This document shows positions 1-11,660 of a stretch of 64,000 nt of DNA, piece by piece. Numbering within the stretch: position 1 is the first letter of the stretch; each line of letters starts with the position of its first letter. Source of the DNA: Paulinella micropora (taxonomy: Eukaryota; Cercozoa; Imbricatea; Euglyphida); NCBI GenBank assembly GCA_009731375.1, contig BJOX01000111.1, positions 120,446-184,445 on the forward strand, given 5' to 3'. The notes under the pieces were generated by a model. It did no database searches, was not told where the DNA came from, and saw only the letters and a program-made list of their open reading frames with translations. A program made the position numbers and the translations under genes.

Positions 1-16
1 ACACACACACACACAT

Positions 17-68
<52 letters not shown>

Positions 69-435
69 TAATATATATACATACATACATACATACATAC
101 ATACACACATACACACATACATACATACATACATACATACATACACACAAACACACATACACACATACGTACATACGTACATACATAAGTACATACATAC
201 ATACATACATACATACAAACATACATACATACATACATGCATACACACATACACACATACATACATACATACACACATACATACACACATACACACATAC
301 ATGCATACATATATACATACATACATACATACATACATACATACATACATGCATGCATACGCACACACACACACACACACACATACATACATACATACAT
401 ACATACATACACACATACACACGTACCTAGACACA
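1..435. repeat. (CA)n and (TACA)n microsatellite
   Basis: CA dinucleotides pass into TACA tetranucleotides with scattered variants (TACG, TGCA). The long open frames made of MYVC or HTYI repeats are reading-frame artefacts of the 4-bp period. The short unique stretch at 436-508 matches nothing I recognise. Confidence 0.95.
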
Positions 436-507
436 CTTCTGCAGGCTCTTCGTTTTCTGTCTGCGCGCGACCTGTGGTGCACGTGTCCCAACGTCTGCAC
501 CGCCTGG

Positions 508-745
<238 letters not shown>

Positions 746-795
746 CTTGTCAGGTATAAGCTGCTTCATAACCCTAACAGCCACTTGCCGTTCAA

Positions 796-839
<44 letters not shown>

Positions 840-840
840 G

Positions 841-1035
841 CCCGGGCTAGGTCCCTGCGGGGGTTTAGGCCTCATACAATGTCATCATTGTAGCTTGCGC
901 AAGCTTACGGTGCTCAAAACACTTGGACTAACGGCTTCCTTTTCTTTCTCTTCTTCCTTATCCTCCCATCTCCATTCCTAGATTGCCTTTTTCTTCAACG
1001 TCCTTCCTCCTCTTCTTTTTCCAGAACACAGTCTA
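841..1035. other. Unique island, no gene recognised
   Basis: Non-repetitive sequence between TCTA arrays. Its right half is pyrimidine-rich and ends in a CCAG that resembles a plus-strand splice acceptor near 1024, but no coding continuation follows. Confidence 0.4.
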
Positions 1036-1133
1036 CCCGTGATTCCCATCCCGGACACATGCACAGTACACAAATTATTGTTTGATGTGAAACTGCGTTC
1101 CTTTGCAAGGACTACATTCCTTTGCGACATCTC

Positions 1134-1134
<1 letters not shown>
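1036..1134 (+). repeat. Inverted repeat arm, left
   Basis: About 95 bp, starting near GATTCCCATCCCGGACAC, recur in reverse complement at 2221-2319. On this side TCTA repeats follow and on the other side TAGA repeats precede, so the mirror symmetry extends into the microsatellites. Confidence 0.9.
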
Positions 1135-1164
<30 letters not shown>

Positions 1165-1225
1165 CATCTACCTATCTATCCATCTACCTATCTATCCATC
1201 TACCTATCTATCCATCTATCTATCC

Positions 1226-1262
<37 letters not shown>

Positions 1263-1292
1263 CCTACCTACCTACCTACTTATCTACCTACC

Positions 1293-1328
<36 letters not shown>

Positions 1329-1378
1329 ATCTATCTATCTATCTATCTATCTATCCATCTATCCATCTACTTATCTAC

Positions 1379-1445
<67 letters not shown>

Positions 1446-1566
1446 CCTACCTACCTAGCTACCTAGCTACCAACCTACCTATATATCAATCTATCTATCT
1501 GCCTACCTATCTACCTATCTACCTACCTACCTACCTGTCTATCTATCTATCTATCTATCTATCTCA
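1134..1566. repeat. (TCTA)n microsatellite
   Basis: Long TCTA array with CCTA/CCATC variants, forming the left half of the mirrored repeat structure centred near 1640. Confidence 0.95.
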
Positions 1567-1578
1567 GGTACCAGCTGT

Positions 1579-1640
1579 TAGATAGCCCCAACAGCCACCT
1601 GTCCTTCAAACCCCTCCATCGTCAAAGCACACAACAGGTT
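1579..1640 (+). repeat. Short dispersed core repeat between microsatellites
   Basis: A core built around GTCCTTCAAACC and ending in CACACAACAGGTTGA separates tetranucleotide blocks. Related copies are at about 766-795 (partial), 1914-1960 and 2473-2518, all on the plus strand. Each sits at the edge of a microsatellite block, so core and array may have been copied together. Confidence 0.75.
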
Positions 1641-2220
<580 letters not shown>

Positions 2221-2222
<2 letters not shown>

Positions 2223-2317
2223 GAGATGTCGCAAAGGAATGTAGTCCTTGCAAAGGAACGCAGTTTCACATCAAACAATAATTTGTGTACTGTGCATGTG
2301 TCCGGGATGGGAATCAC

Positions 2318-2319
<2 letters not shown>
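2221..2319 (-). repeat. Inverted repeat arm, right
   Basis: Reverse complement of 1036-1134, starting ATGAGATGTCGCAAAGGAAT. The two arms appear nearly identical by eye. Confidence 0.9.
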
Positions 2320-2373
<54 letters not shown>

Positions 2374-2399
2374 CCATAGAAAGAAAGAAAGAAAGATGA

Positions 2400-2446
<47 letters not shown>

Positions 2447-2472
2447 TAGATATATAGATAGATAGATAGATA
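2319..2472. repeat. (TAGA)n microsatellite with GAAA variants
   Basis: TAGA repeats with an AAAGAAAG patch near 2380-2400, followed by another copy of the core repeat at 2473-2518. Confidence 0.95.
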
Positions 2473-2518
2473 GCTTGTCGTTCAAACCACCTCAACATCA
2501 AATCGCACAACAGGTTGA

Positions 2519-3149
2519 CATACATACATACATACATACATACATTCATTCATTCATTCATACATACACATACATACCAACATACATACATAGATACATA
2601 GATACATACATACATAGATACATACATACATACATACTTAGATACATACATACATACACACATGCATGCATACACACATACATACATATACATACATACA
2701 TACATACATACATACATACATACATGCATACATAAAGACATACATACATACATATATACATATACATACATACATACATACATACATACATACATACATA
2801 CATAGATACATACATACGTACATACATGCATGCATGGATGCATGCATGCATGCATGCATACATCCATACATACATACATACATACATACATACATGCATA
2901 CATATATACATACATACATACATACATACATACATACACACACATACATACATACATACATACATACATGCACACACATACATACATACATACACACATA
3001 CATACATACATGCATACATACATACATACATACATACATACATAAAACATACATAAAACTTACATACATACAAACATACATACATACATACATACATACA
3101 CACACACATACATACATACATACGTACATACATACATACATACATGCAT

Positions 3150-3182
<33 letters not shown>

Positions 3183-3645
3183 TGCATGCATGCATGCATG
3201 CATACATACATACATACATACGTACACACACACACACACACACACACACCCACACACACACACACTGACATACATACACATACACACACATATGCATACA
3301 TACATACATACATACATACATACATACATACATACATACATGTTGGCAGGGCGTGAGGTCCGTGCGCGCTACATACATACATACATACATACATACATAC
3401 ATACAGGGCGTGAGGTCCGTGCGCGCTTTCGCCAAACCACAGAGGTTTCTACATACATACATACATACATACATACATACATGCATATATACATATATAC
3501 ATGCATACATGCATACATACATACATAGTATACATACATACATACATACATACACACATACATACATATAAATTCCACACATACATTCCACACACACACA
3601 CACACACACACACACATAACACACGTAAGTAACATAACACACATG
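2519..3645. repeat. (TACA)n microsatellite block
   Basis: TACA repeats with TGCA and CACA blocks. Two copies of a short unique insert beginning GGGCGTGAGGTCCGTGCG lie at about 3348-3370 and 3406-3428. The second continues into a further unique stretch ending near 3450. Confidence 0.95.
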
Positions 3646-4400
3646 CAGGTTGCCCGCGCAGCGAGCACACTCACAAGATGCATAACACACATAACACACA
3701 TAACACACACATAACACACATATAACACACATATAATACACATAACACACACATAACACACACATAACACACACATAACACACCCATACAGCTTGCCCGC
3801 GCAGCGAGTACAGTCACAAGATGCATAAATACACACACACACACATAACACACACATAACACACACATAACATACACATAACACACACACGCAGGTTTCC
3901 CGCGCAGCGAGCACACTCACAAGATGCATGAATACACACACACACACACACACATAGGACACATAACACACATAACACACACATATCACATAACATCCAC
4001 ATAACACATACACAGGTTGAGCGAGTACAGTCACAAGATGCATACACACACACACACATAACACACATAACACACACATAAGGCACCCACATAACACATA
4101 CACAGGTTGCGCGCAGCGAGTACAGTCACAAGATGCATAAACACACACACACACACAAGTACTCACACATAACACACATAACACACATAACACACACATA
4201 ACGCACCCACATAACACACCCGCACAGGTTGCCCGCGCAGCGAGTACAATCACAAGATGCATAAATACACACAGACACACACACACACACACACACACAC
4301 ACGTAACACACATAACACACATAACACACCCACATAACACACACACACCTGCAGGTTGCCCGCGCAGCGAGTACAATCACACGCACAATCACGAGCTGCG
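3646..4400. repeat. Minisatellite, seven units of about 90-143 bp
   Basis: A unique core (CAGGTTGCCCGCGCAGCGAG, then ACAATCACAAGATGCAT) alternates with CA/ATAACACAC spacer. Cores start at about 3646, 3789, 3892, 4013, 4103, 4225 and 4352. The core is conserved while the spacer length varies, so length change sits in the CA-rich part. Long open frames here are artefacts. Confidence 0.9.
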
Positions 4401-4425
4401 CAGACAGACCGGCCGGGCCGCGGGG

Positions 4426-4712
4426 GCAAGCGACGCAACGTGGCAGGTATGCGTGTATGTCATGTATGTATGTCATGTATGCAAGCGACGCAACATGGCA
4501 GGTATGCTGTATGTCATGTATGTATGTCATGTATGCAAGCGACGCAACGTGGCAGGTATGCGTGTATGTTATGTATGTATGTCATGTATGCAAGTATGCA
4601 AGCGACGCAACGTGGCAAGTATGCGTGTATGTTATGTATGTATGTCATGTATGCAAGCGACGCAACATGGCAGGTATGCGTGTATTATTGTTATGTATAT
4701 GTATGTCATGTA
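4426..4712. repeat. Minisatellite, five units of about 55 bp
   Basis: Units begin GCAAGCGACGCAACGTGGCA and end in ATGTATGTCATGTAT. Starts are at about 4426, 4481, 4535, 4598 and 4653. It directly follows the last unit of the preceding minisatellite. Confidence 0.9.
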
Positions 4713-4800
4713 TGGTCATGTATGTCATGTACGTGTCAGGCCGGGCCGGTAGCGGGTGGGCCGGCGGGGTGGACAGTGGAGGGGAAGCGACAGACGGTAC

Positions 4801-4802
<2 letters not shown>

Positions 4803-4876
<74 letters not shown>

Positions 4877-5688
4877 CCCCCCCCCCCCCCCCCCCNNNNN
4901 NNNNNNNNNNNNNNNNNNNNNNNNNNNNNNNNNNNNNNNNNNNNNNNNNNNNNNNNNNNNNNNNNNNNNNNNNNNNNNNNNNNNNNNNNNNNNNNNNNNN
5001 NNNNNNNNNNNNNNNNNNNNNNNNNNNNNNNNNNNNNNNNNNNNNNNNNNNNNNNNNNNNNNNNNNNNNNNNNNNNNNNNNNNNNNNNNNNNNNNNNNNN
5101 NNNNNNNNNNNNNNNNNNNNNNNNNNNNNNNNNNNNNNNNNNNNNNNNNNNNNNNNNNNNNNNNNNNNNNNNNNNNNNNNNNNNNNNNNNNNNNNNNNNN
5201 NNNNNNNNNNNNNNNNNNNNNNNNNNNNNNNNNNNNNNNNNNNNNNNNNNNNNNNNNNNNNNNNNNNNNNNNNNNNNNNNNNNNNNNNNNNNNNNNNNNN
5301 NNNNNNNNNNNNNNNNNNNNNNNNNNNNNNNNNNNNNNNNNNNNNNNNNNNNNNNNNNNNNNNNNNNNNNNNNNNNNNNNNNNNNNNNNNNNNNNNNNNN
5401 NNNNNNNNNNNNNNNNNNNNNNNNNNNNNNNNNNNNNNNNNNNNNNNNNNNNNNNNNNNNNNNNNNNNNNNNNNNNNNNNNNNNNNNNNNNNNNNNNNNN
5501 NNNNNNNNNNNNNNNNNNNNNNNNNNNNNNNNNNNNNNNNNNNNNNNNNNNNNNNNNNNNNNNNNNNNNNNNNNNNNNNNNNNNNNNNNNNNNNNNNNNN
5601 NNNNNNNNNNNNNNNNNNNNNNNNNNNNNNNNNNNNNNNNNNNNNNNNNNNNNNNNNNNNNNNNNNNNNNNNNNNNNNNNNNNNNNNN

Positions 5689-5733
<45 letters not shown>
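4803..5733. repeat. (CT)n microsatellite with C run and assembly gap
   Basis: CT repeats run to 4873, a C run follows to 4895, then N from 4896 to 5688, then CT repeats to 5733. Open frames across this stretch are artefacts of the N run. Confidence 0.95.
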
Positions 5734-5735
<2 letters not shown>

Positions 5736-6376
5736 GGTCGTGGTGCGAGGAGGAGGAGGGCGGTGCTGTGGGCGAGAACGGCCAGGAAGAGCAGCTCGAG
5801 GCCTGGTTCTGATTCACACAGCACTTCACTGAGGCCTGGTTCTGAGCAGCACTTCACAATAGTTTCCTGAGCTCTGAGACTGCTGAGTGGCAGTTCACAG
5901 AAGTTCATCGGAGCTCTAGAATGACTATGCGGGGCAACAGGCGAGCGGCGGCTGGGCCTTGTGTCTGTCCTTCTCAAAGAATGCCACCCCGGCCCGGGGC
6001 CAGGATCTTCCGGGATACTTCAATGGCGCCCGAGACCATACAGTAGTATCAGTTGTATAATGAATCTTCCCGATATTAGGCTGATAGGAGGGAGAAGGGC
6101 AGGGAATTTCTTTGCCTGACGATGGACAAGCGCTTCTGTTTTCTTTCCTCCCCCACTATTTTATCTCTTTATTAAGTCTTCCATTTTATCTCTTCTGCTC
6201 CCCACTCAGCTCTATGAGTGGCAAGTATGTATTAAAATAGTGCTTGCGTTGAAATTTCAAGCAGCTAGATGCCTTGGCACGGTTCTCAGCATCACTTCAT
6301 TAAGTGGTAAGCCTGGGACAAGGCCTGGCCCGACTCAACTACTTAGACAAACATAGGACGGTATTAACCCTAGGGC
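5734..6376. other. Unique sequence upstream of Ty3 remnant, no gene recognised
   Basis: GAGGCCTGGTTCTGA and following bases ending CAGCACTTCAC are repeated in tandem near 5798 and 5831. A minus-strand frame of 81 codons crosses this part, but I see no family motif. The rest is non-repetitive and contains no reverse transcriptase core, which marks the truncation point of the element at 6377. Confidence 0.5.
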
Positions 6377-8047
6377 TAAGTGTTAATATACTTGGGTTAC
6401 GAGATTTCTCATAATAGGGTCTCGATATCGCGCGAAAAGAGGGAGGAGATCATGAGTAGACAGTTGCCAAAGAATCGCACAGAGTTACACTCTTTTCTTG
6501 CGATGGCACAGTACTACAGCCAGTTCATACCCGATTGGGGTGCAACTCTGGCTAAGCTGGAGAAGATGATTGATTTTGGAGACTTTGAGAAGTGGGATGA
6601 GGAGGCTTTGCATGCGTTTAATACGCTCAAAGATATCATTTACAAAGATCCCAAGGACGGCGGATTAGTATTTATGATGCCCGACTTTACGAAGCCGTTC
6701 GTAGTCGACACGGATGCATCTAAGTTTGCGATTGGCGCGGTGCTGCAACAGGAAGATGAGGAGAAAAAGTTGCGCCCGATCATGTTTATTAGTAGAAAGC
6801 TGTGGGCGGCGAAGCGAAATTACTGCACGCGACAGAGGGAGGCGTTGGCAGTAGTATGGGCTCTCAAGAGGCTCAGAGAATACTTGTGGGGAGGACCTCT
6901 ATTCACGGTTAGGACCGATCATCACAACCTTCTTTGGTTGATGAATCATGAACAAACCGGCCGTTTGGCGCGGTGGCAAGCTTTCTTGTCATGTTTCAAT
7001 TTCACGATGGTCTACTTACCGGGAAAGCGAAACGTAGTCGCTGATAGCCTTTCCAGGCTAGAGTTTCAGTCGGAGGTGTCTGCTCTCGTATCATCAGTGG
7101 AGATAATGGACCTGTCCACTGACAAGGTATACGAGGTGAGCCACATAGAGGCGATGCAGATGGCAAGAGGCGTTCGTTATGACCGCACGGGTCTACGATA
7201 TAGTCCTCAAGGCCCGGAGCATGACATATGCTGTGAGGCGCATGTTCTCGAAGACGCTGAGTGGTCTTATGAGGCATACGAGAACGCGAAGGCGAATATA
7301 AAAGAAGAGGAGGAGACGACTGAGGTCTGTACTGAACCTCCACAGGAAAATCGAAGCGAGCTTGATGAAGACGCGGAAAGGGTAGGAGTAAGGTTGGAGG
7401 ACGATACTATTCATATCGCCTCGCCTACCGCGTGGAGGCAGCAACAGGCGACGGATCCGGAGTTCAAGGAGCTCATAACGTTATACAAGAACCCTAATGA
7501 GCTTAAAAAGACTCCACAGATCAAAGATCAGATGAAGGAGATGGCGTGGAGAGATGGGCTATTGTGGTACAAGGGCCAGCATGGCAAATTTGCATCACAG
7601 CCTGACAAATGGACTCTCTGGGTACCAGAGAAGTTGAGGCGCTTTATATATGTCGCAGCCCATAACTGCCCCTTACTGGCACATCCGGGTCGACAAAGAA
7701 CTCATTGGTTCATAGCGAGGCGATTTTGGTGGAAAGGGATGAAGGAGGAGATAGACAGGGAAGTGGACGCATGCATCCCATGCAAAACCACAAAGACACC
7801 GCTGAAGGCGAACTTTGGCCTGATCGGTACATTCCCGTTACACGCCGGCATGTTTGAATTTTTACACATCGATCATGTGGGACCTTTCCCCGAATCTGCA
7901 GAAGGGTACAGATACCTTCTTACGGCAATAGATCGAGCCACCAATTATGTCTGGGTTGTTCCTGTTAAGGACGCTACAGGCAAGACAACTGCGGAGGCTC
8001 TGATCGATATGATCGTCTCGCAGATCGGAGTGCCTAGAAAGATATGT
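6377..8047 (+). pseudogene. Ty3/gypsy pol remnant: RT end, RNase H, integrase N-terminal part
   Basis: The frame opens at a GTG just after a TAA and begins in the reverse transcriptase connection segment (LIYLGYEIS), so the RT core with its YxDD box is missing. In the 565-residue frame the RNase H residues are visible: D112 (DTDASK), E154 (QREALAVVWAL), D180 (RTDHHNL) and D222 (VVADSLSR). An HHCC zinc module follows (H428, H435, C465, C468), then the first integrase aspartate D498 (HIDHVGPF). The order RNase H before integrase is that of Ty3/gypsy, not copia. The frame runs into a 10-N gap at 8048-8057, where the second catalytic aspartate would lie. Such enzymes make and insert cDNA; this copy cannot, lacking its 5' half. 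Confidence 0.93.
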
Positions 8048-8057
8048 NNNNNNNNNN

Positions 8058-9593
8058 TGATCGATGTTCTGACTTAATAATGAAGTCATCGACAGACTAT
8101 CTAAGTACTACGGGATGAAATGGCAATATGTTACTGCCTATAACCCGAGAGTGAATGGCAAGATCGAGCGGGTACATAGACCTCTCAAAGCATCGCTTAA
8201 GATGTACATACAGAAGGAGAATCAGAGAGCCTGGGTGGAGGCAGCACCTTCATTTGCATTTGCAATGAACTGTCTACCCTCATCGGCATTAGGAGGAGCC
8301 AGGAGCTTAGTCTCACCATATCAATTGGTTTACGGCCGAGAGCCTAATATCCCAACCTCACTTCTGCATCCAAAAGACACTTGGGCAGATGAGGATGAGT
8401 TGTTCGGGATGAGACTAAGAGCGAAGATGGAGGCGGAACAAATAGTTGCGGCGCACAGGGAGGCGGAGCGCAGAAAGACTGACGCACAAGGAGTGCGACA
8501 AGCGCACTTAGATCAAGTCCGTTTCCAGGTTGGGGATATTGTACTCTTGTACCATCCTCAAGTCCCTAAGGGGGTTAGCTCTAAGCTGTTTACCCACTGG
8601 AAAGGACCATACCAGATCATGGAACAGATGGGACCTCTGAATTATAAGATCAGGGGTAGAGGGAAGGTGCAGATTGTGAATGTTCGAAGGCTGATCAAAT
8701 ATGACCCCTTCTTACTTGAGGATGAATCCGTTGAGGAGGCGTTGAAACGGATGAAGGAGGACTTCAAAGAGGTACCGCCTATACAGAAGGAGGATACCTT
8801 AGAGGAGGAGAATGCCTATCGGGCACCGGTCACGGAGAAGGAGGAGACCGAGAAGGAGAGTAAGGAAGACTCAAACCGCAAAAGCGCGGCGGGGACTCAG
8901 TCTAAAGCCCCCATAGTCCGCGGCGGTACGAAGGAGAAGTTCACGGAGGCGCAGAGGAGGAGAGCGCAAAACGATCTCATCTTCGACCAACCGAGGAAGG
9001 TGGCAAGGTCGACGCGAGCGACGGATGTCCATGGAGGAGGAGGGGAGAAGGACACTAACCCGAACGCGGGTAATGTGGACATTCGACATGTGCGATGGAA
9101 GGAAGGAGAGGCGATTGCGGCCATCAAGTGGGTCCGAGACGCTTTTTATCTGTTGAGACCGGCAGAATCTCATGTTGCCGATGACACTCTCTCAGATCTT
9201 TATCTCATGCGAGCTGTGGCGGTCCCGCAGACTACACGGGCAGCACGGACATCGAAGAGATCCTTAGCAGCAAAAACGATACAACCGGTACTCCATTTTT
9301 GGAGAAGCATGGACCCTGTTGAGGATCCAAAAGCTAGACAATATTTACCGGTGTACAAAGACGCGAAAAATCTCGAGACATGGAATGATACTATTACCCT
9401 TCGAGACAAAGACCACACTGCGTGGACTATTCAGTCACTGCCTAGAGGAGTGCTTGACATTCCTTTTGACTTATCTTTGGGCGCCATCCCTAACAAAATA
9501 TGGGACATTCTGGAGGAGTCGAAGTTTGACTTGACTTTTGTTGGCGGCCCGCCACCTGGCAAAGGGGTTCGCGCAAGGCGACGAAGGCAGTAA
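8058..9593 (+). pseudogene. Ty3/gypsy integrase C-terminal part with long extension
   Basis: Continues the integrase after the gap. Just right of the N run the integrase frame (gat cga tgt tct gac) loses one base before aatgaagtc, so the main open frame begins only at 8115. The catalytic glutamate is in NGKIERVHR. The integrase C-terminal beta module is seen around FQVGDIVLLYHP and HWKGPYQIM (about 8520-8700). After that come about 290 more residues: an acidic/lysine-rich stretch (about 8710-9060), then a segment with WKEGEAIAAIKWVRDAFYLL and a final arginine-rich GVRARRRRQ. I recognise no domain in the extension. The frameshift may be real or come from the gap edge. Confidence 0.88.
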
Positions 9594-10631
9594 GTGACAT
9601 TTTTTTCTTTTATCACGCGTCGGACATTGAAAGCTGCATGTGGATTAATCTCATAGTGCCCATGTCAGATCATGTCTTATTAAAATGTTTTTATACCATT
9701 GTTGTTACTTGGCATTTTTATCGCAACATATGAGTGCGAGGGTCAATCGGCAAATGGATACGACACCGTATAAGGGGATCGCTTGTGAGTTTAGCGATGG
9801 TGTTCCTGGTACGACCCTGCTTCAAGTATCCAGGGTGATGTTCTCAAAAAATGTTCTCATAGTAGACATATTAAATTTTTTTCTTTGGATATACTTAATA
9901 TCGTCATACCAGCACGGTCCGTCTCTACTTGTGTCGGCATATCGCATGGTCGTGCTCACTCACCCCGGCTTTAGATATAGTTATTAGGTCTGGCCCCCTA
10001 GTACTATATTAAGGTAACCGATTGAATACAAGGGTATGTTATTAAAAGACAATGTATTTACTGATCGGAAGTGTTTTTGGAGAAGGAGAAAAATTATAAC
10101 GCTGCTTTTATTGCAATAGTAATACTATTTGTTCTTGACATACTGCCTCAGAATTAAGTTACGGGGGGGACAACAAGTGTGGAAGGAGGAGTTTTTATTT
10201 ACAAAAACGAGGCTGGAGATTTATAGTTGACTCGTGTCTGGCGTATGCGTTTTATATATCCACTGCACCGTCTATCCGTGGGTTAATGCACTTAGTTGCG
10301 ACACCCCGTAGCGTTTGTGCAGAAAAGAAATCAGCAATTATATGACGAAAATATTGCATATTTCCGTCATAAAAACGGGAAGGTGTACTGTAGGCATCAC
10401 CCCCCGGATAGCCGGTAAAAAGTACCCTTTTTCTGGTGTCAGGTGCACCTAGTTTTTTCCCATTATTTTCAATATCGTTTGGCCGGATTTGACCTAATGC
10501 CATTTTAACCTTGGTCTGTTGCCGTTTTCTTTTCGGCTTCACTGAGCTAATATAACGAGACATCATTCTCTTTTGGGGATTTGTGTCTGGTTGTATTACC
10601 GACTTTTTATTGTGCTATCTTCGGGGATTGT
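9594..10631. other. Sequence downstream of Ty3 pol, no gene recognised
   Basis: Probably 3' untranslated and LTR-derived sequence of the Ty3 remnant. A purine-rich stretch around 10163-10194 (GGGGGG, then GGAAGGAGGAG) could be a polypurine tract, but no matching second LTR is in the window. A minus-strand frame at 10252-10566 (104 codons, lysine/arginine-rich start) has no recognisable motif. The block around 10556-10575 (AACGAGACATCATTCTCTTT) recurs near 48952. Confidence 0.4.
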
Positions 10632-10756
10632 AACAGCGGGTAGTTAGTTTAATTTGAGTGAGCCCGTGTCTGGTTCAGTTTCTTTCTGTCTTAATAAAGA
10701 CTAAGTGTCTGAAGTACAGAATGGGAACCCCTCCCCCGGCAACCTCTTAATGTTAC
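10632..10756 (+). mobile_element. Partial LTR of family A, plus orientation
   Basis: Matches the reverse complement of the 3' part of the A-family LTR seen at 31938-32220 and 17222-17474, including GTGTCTGAAGTACAGAATGG and an AATAAAG that may be the polyadenylation signal. It ends in the terminal TTACA of that LTR at 10756. The start of the LTR is missing, and element B begins 9 bp further on. Confidence 0.75.
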
Positions 10757-10765
10757 AACGCCCAG

Positions 10766-10992
10766 TGGTCTACCATCATTTTACTGAGACTTCACTGAGA
10801 TTCAAAAGAACCAAAAAGGAAACCAGCCTCACCAAATTGGTAATATATGAACATGCAGGGAATTTGCCACCAGTACCAGAAAATATGGTAATACGGGAAT
10901 AATTACTAAATATTAAATACTTAGGAGAGTGAAGCTACCGTGACTATACGGTTATGCTGTAGTGGACTAGGATCTAATACGTAACTTTCCCA
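10766..10992 (-). mobile_element. Element B 3' LTR
   Basis: Direct repeat of 16872-17095. Read on the minus strand it starts TGGGAAAGTTA and ends GGTAGACCA, fitting the TG...CA rule. The adjacent polypurine tract at 10993-11005 marks this as the 3' copy of a minus-strand element. Flanking bases do not form an obvious target duplication. Confidence 0.85.
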
Positions 10993-11005
10993 ATGCTCCC
11001 CCTTA
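10993..11005 (-). promoter_or_regulatory. Polypurine tract of element B
   Basis: On the minus strand the bases next to the LTR read AAGGGGGAGCAT. The same GGGGGAG core lies beside the LTRs of elements A, C and E, so it is the probable plus-strand primer for reverse transcription. Confidence 0.75.
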
Positions 11006-11175
11006 ATTAGGGCCTAGGACATCTCAGCAAACACATAGCCCGACGCATGAGGAGAATAAAGAGCAAAACTATCCCCATCCCAAGTGCAACACTACCCAAC
11101 ACGCAAGCATCACCCTGTGTACTCAGATGAACAAAATTACTACTTAATAACAGCCGCGCCGAAAGTTTTGTCACG

Positions 11176-11577
11176 TTAGGTCTGACCAGAAGAAACATTC
11201 AAGCCATGATCATCAGAAATCCCATACTCTCCTGAATCGCCCCCTGCGATAGGCTGTCCGGATACATCAACAAAGCATATCAGAATCAAAGTCAAATATG
11301 ATCCAAAATACATCAACGTACCATTTGAATGCATCGTGGCAACAGACATTGCAGAACCTAACTTCGCTTCAAACGACAAAAACAAAATGTACGACAAAGA
11401 ATTAACAATTACCAGATGTAAATGCACGCAGGTACTATCCACTTGCTTAACCTTAAGCCAAGCACCAAGCAACAAATAAAGTAGGAAGTTAATTACGTAC
11501 AACATCACCGTATGTAACCTAACAGGTAAAAGAAAAACAATGACGCCATGCATACGAATGTAAATATGATCACCCAC
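11176..11577 (-). CDS. Hydrophobic open frame, unknown
   Basis: A 133-codon frame begins MGDHIYIRM and contains three hydrophobic stretches of membrane-span length (VMLYVINFLLYLLLGAW; LVIVNSLSYILFLSF; SYLTLILICFV). In element A a frame at 30549-30740 starts MCDHIYIRV at the matching DNA position and is also hydrophobic, but then differs. I recognise no family. The shared start may simply reflect conserved DNA next to a polypurine-like sequence, so coding status is doubtful. Confidence 0.25.
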   Translation of the reverse strand: MGDHIYIRMHGVIVFLLPVRLHTVMLYVINFLLYLLLGAWLKVKQVDSTCVHLHLVIVNSLSYILFLSFEAKLGSAMSVATMHSNGTLMYFGSYLTLILICFVDVSGQPIAGGDSGEYGISDDHGLNVSSGQT

Positions 11578-11660
11578 AATAGGTATCTCCCCCTAACTCC
11601 GTATCCACTATGTCAAGGAAAGAAAATGAACTGAGCAATCCAAAATGAAAGTAATCAAGG
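11545..11660 (-). repeat. Block conserved between elements A and B
   Basis: On the minus strand this reads GGAGTTAGGGGGAGATACC, then TGATCATATTTACAT. The same block is at about 30715-30825. The GGGGGAG followed by TGTG looks like a polypurine tract and LTR start, which could mean an internal second tract or an older nested LTR. Confidence 0.7.

Noticed and set aside
3646-4400. CRISPR-like array (conserved core, variable spacer)
   Set aside because: Spacers are all CA-rich low complexity, cores vary in length, no cas genes, and the genome is eukaryotic.
4356-5870. 500-codon frame across 4356-5870
   Set aside because: Most of it is unknown residues from the N run, flanked by CT-repeat LS tracts.
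9685-9987. 100-codon plus frame after the Ty3 pol
   Set aside because: Mixed hydrophobic reading without motif in probable LTR/UTR sequence.
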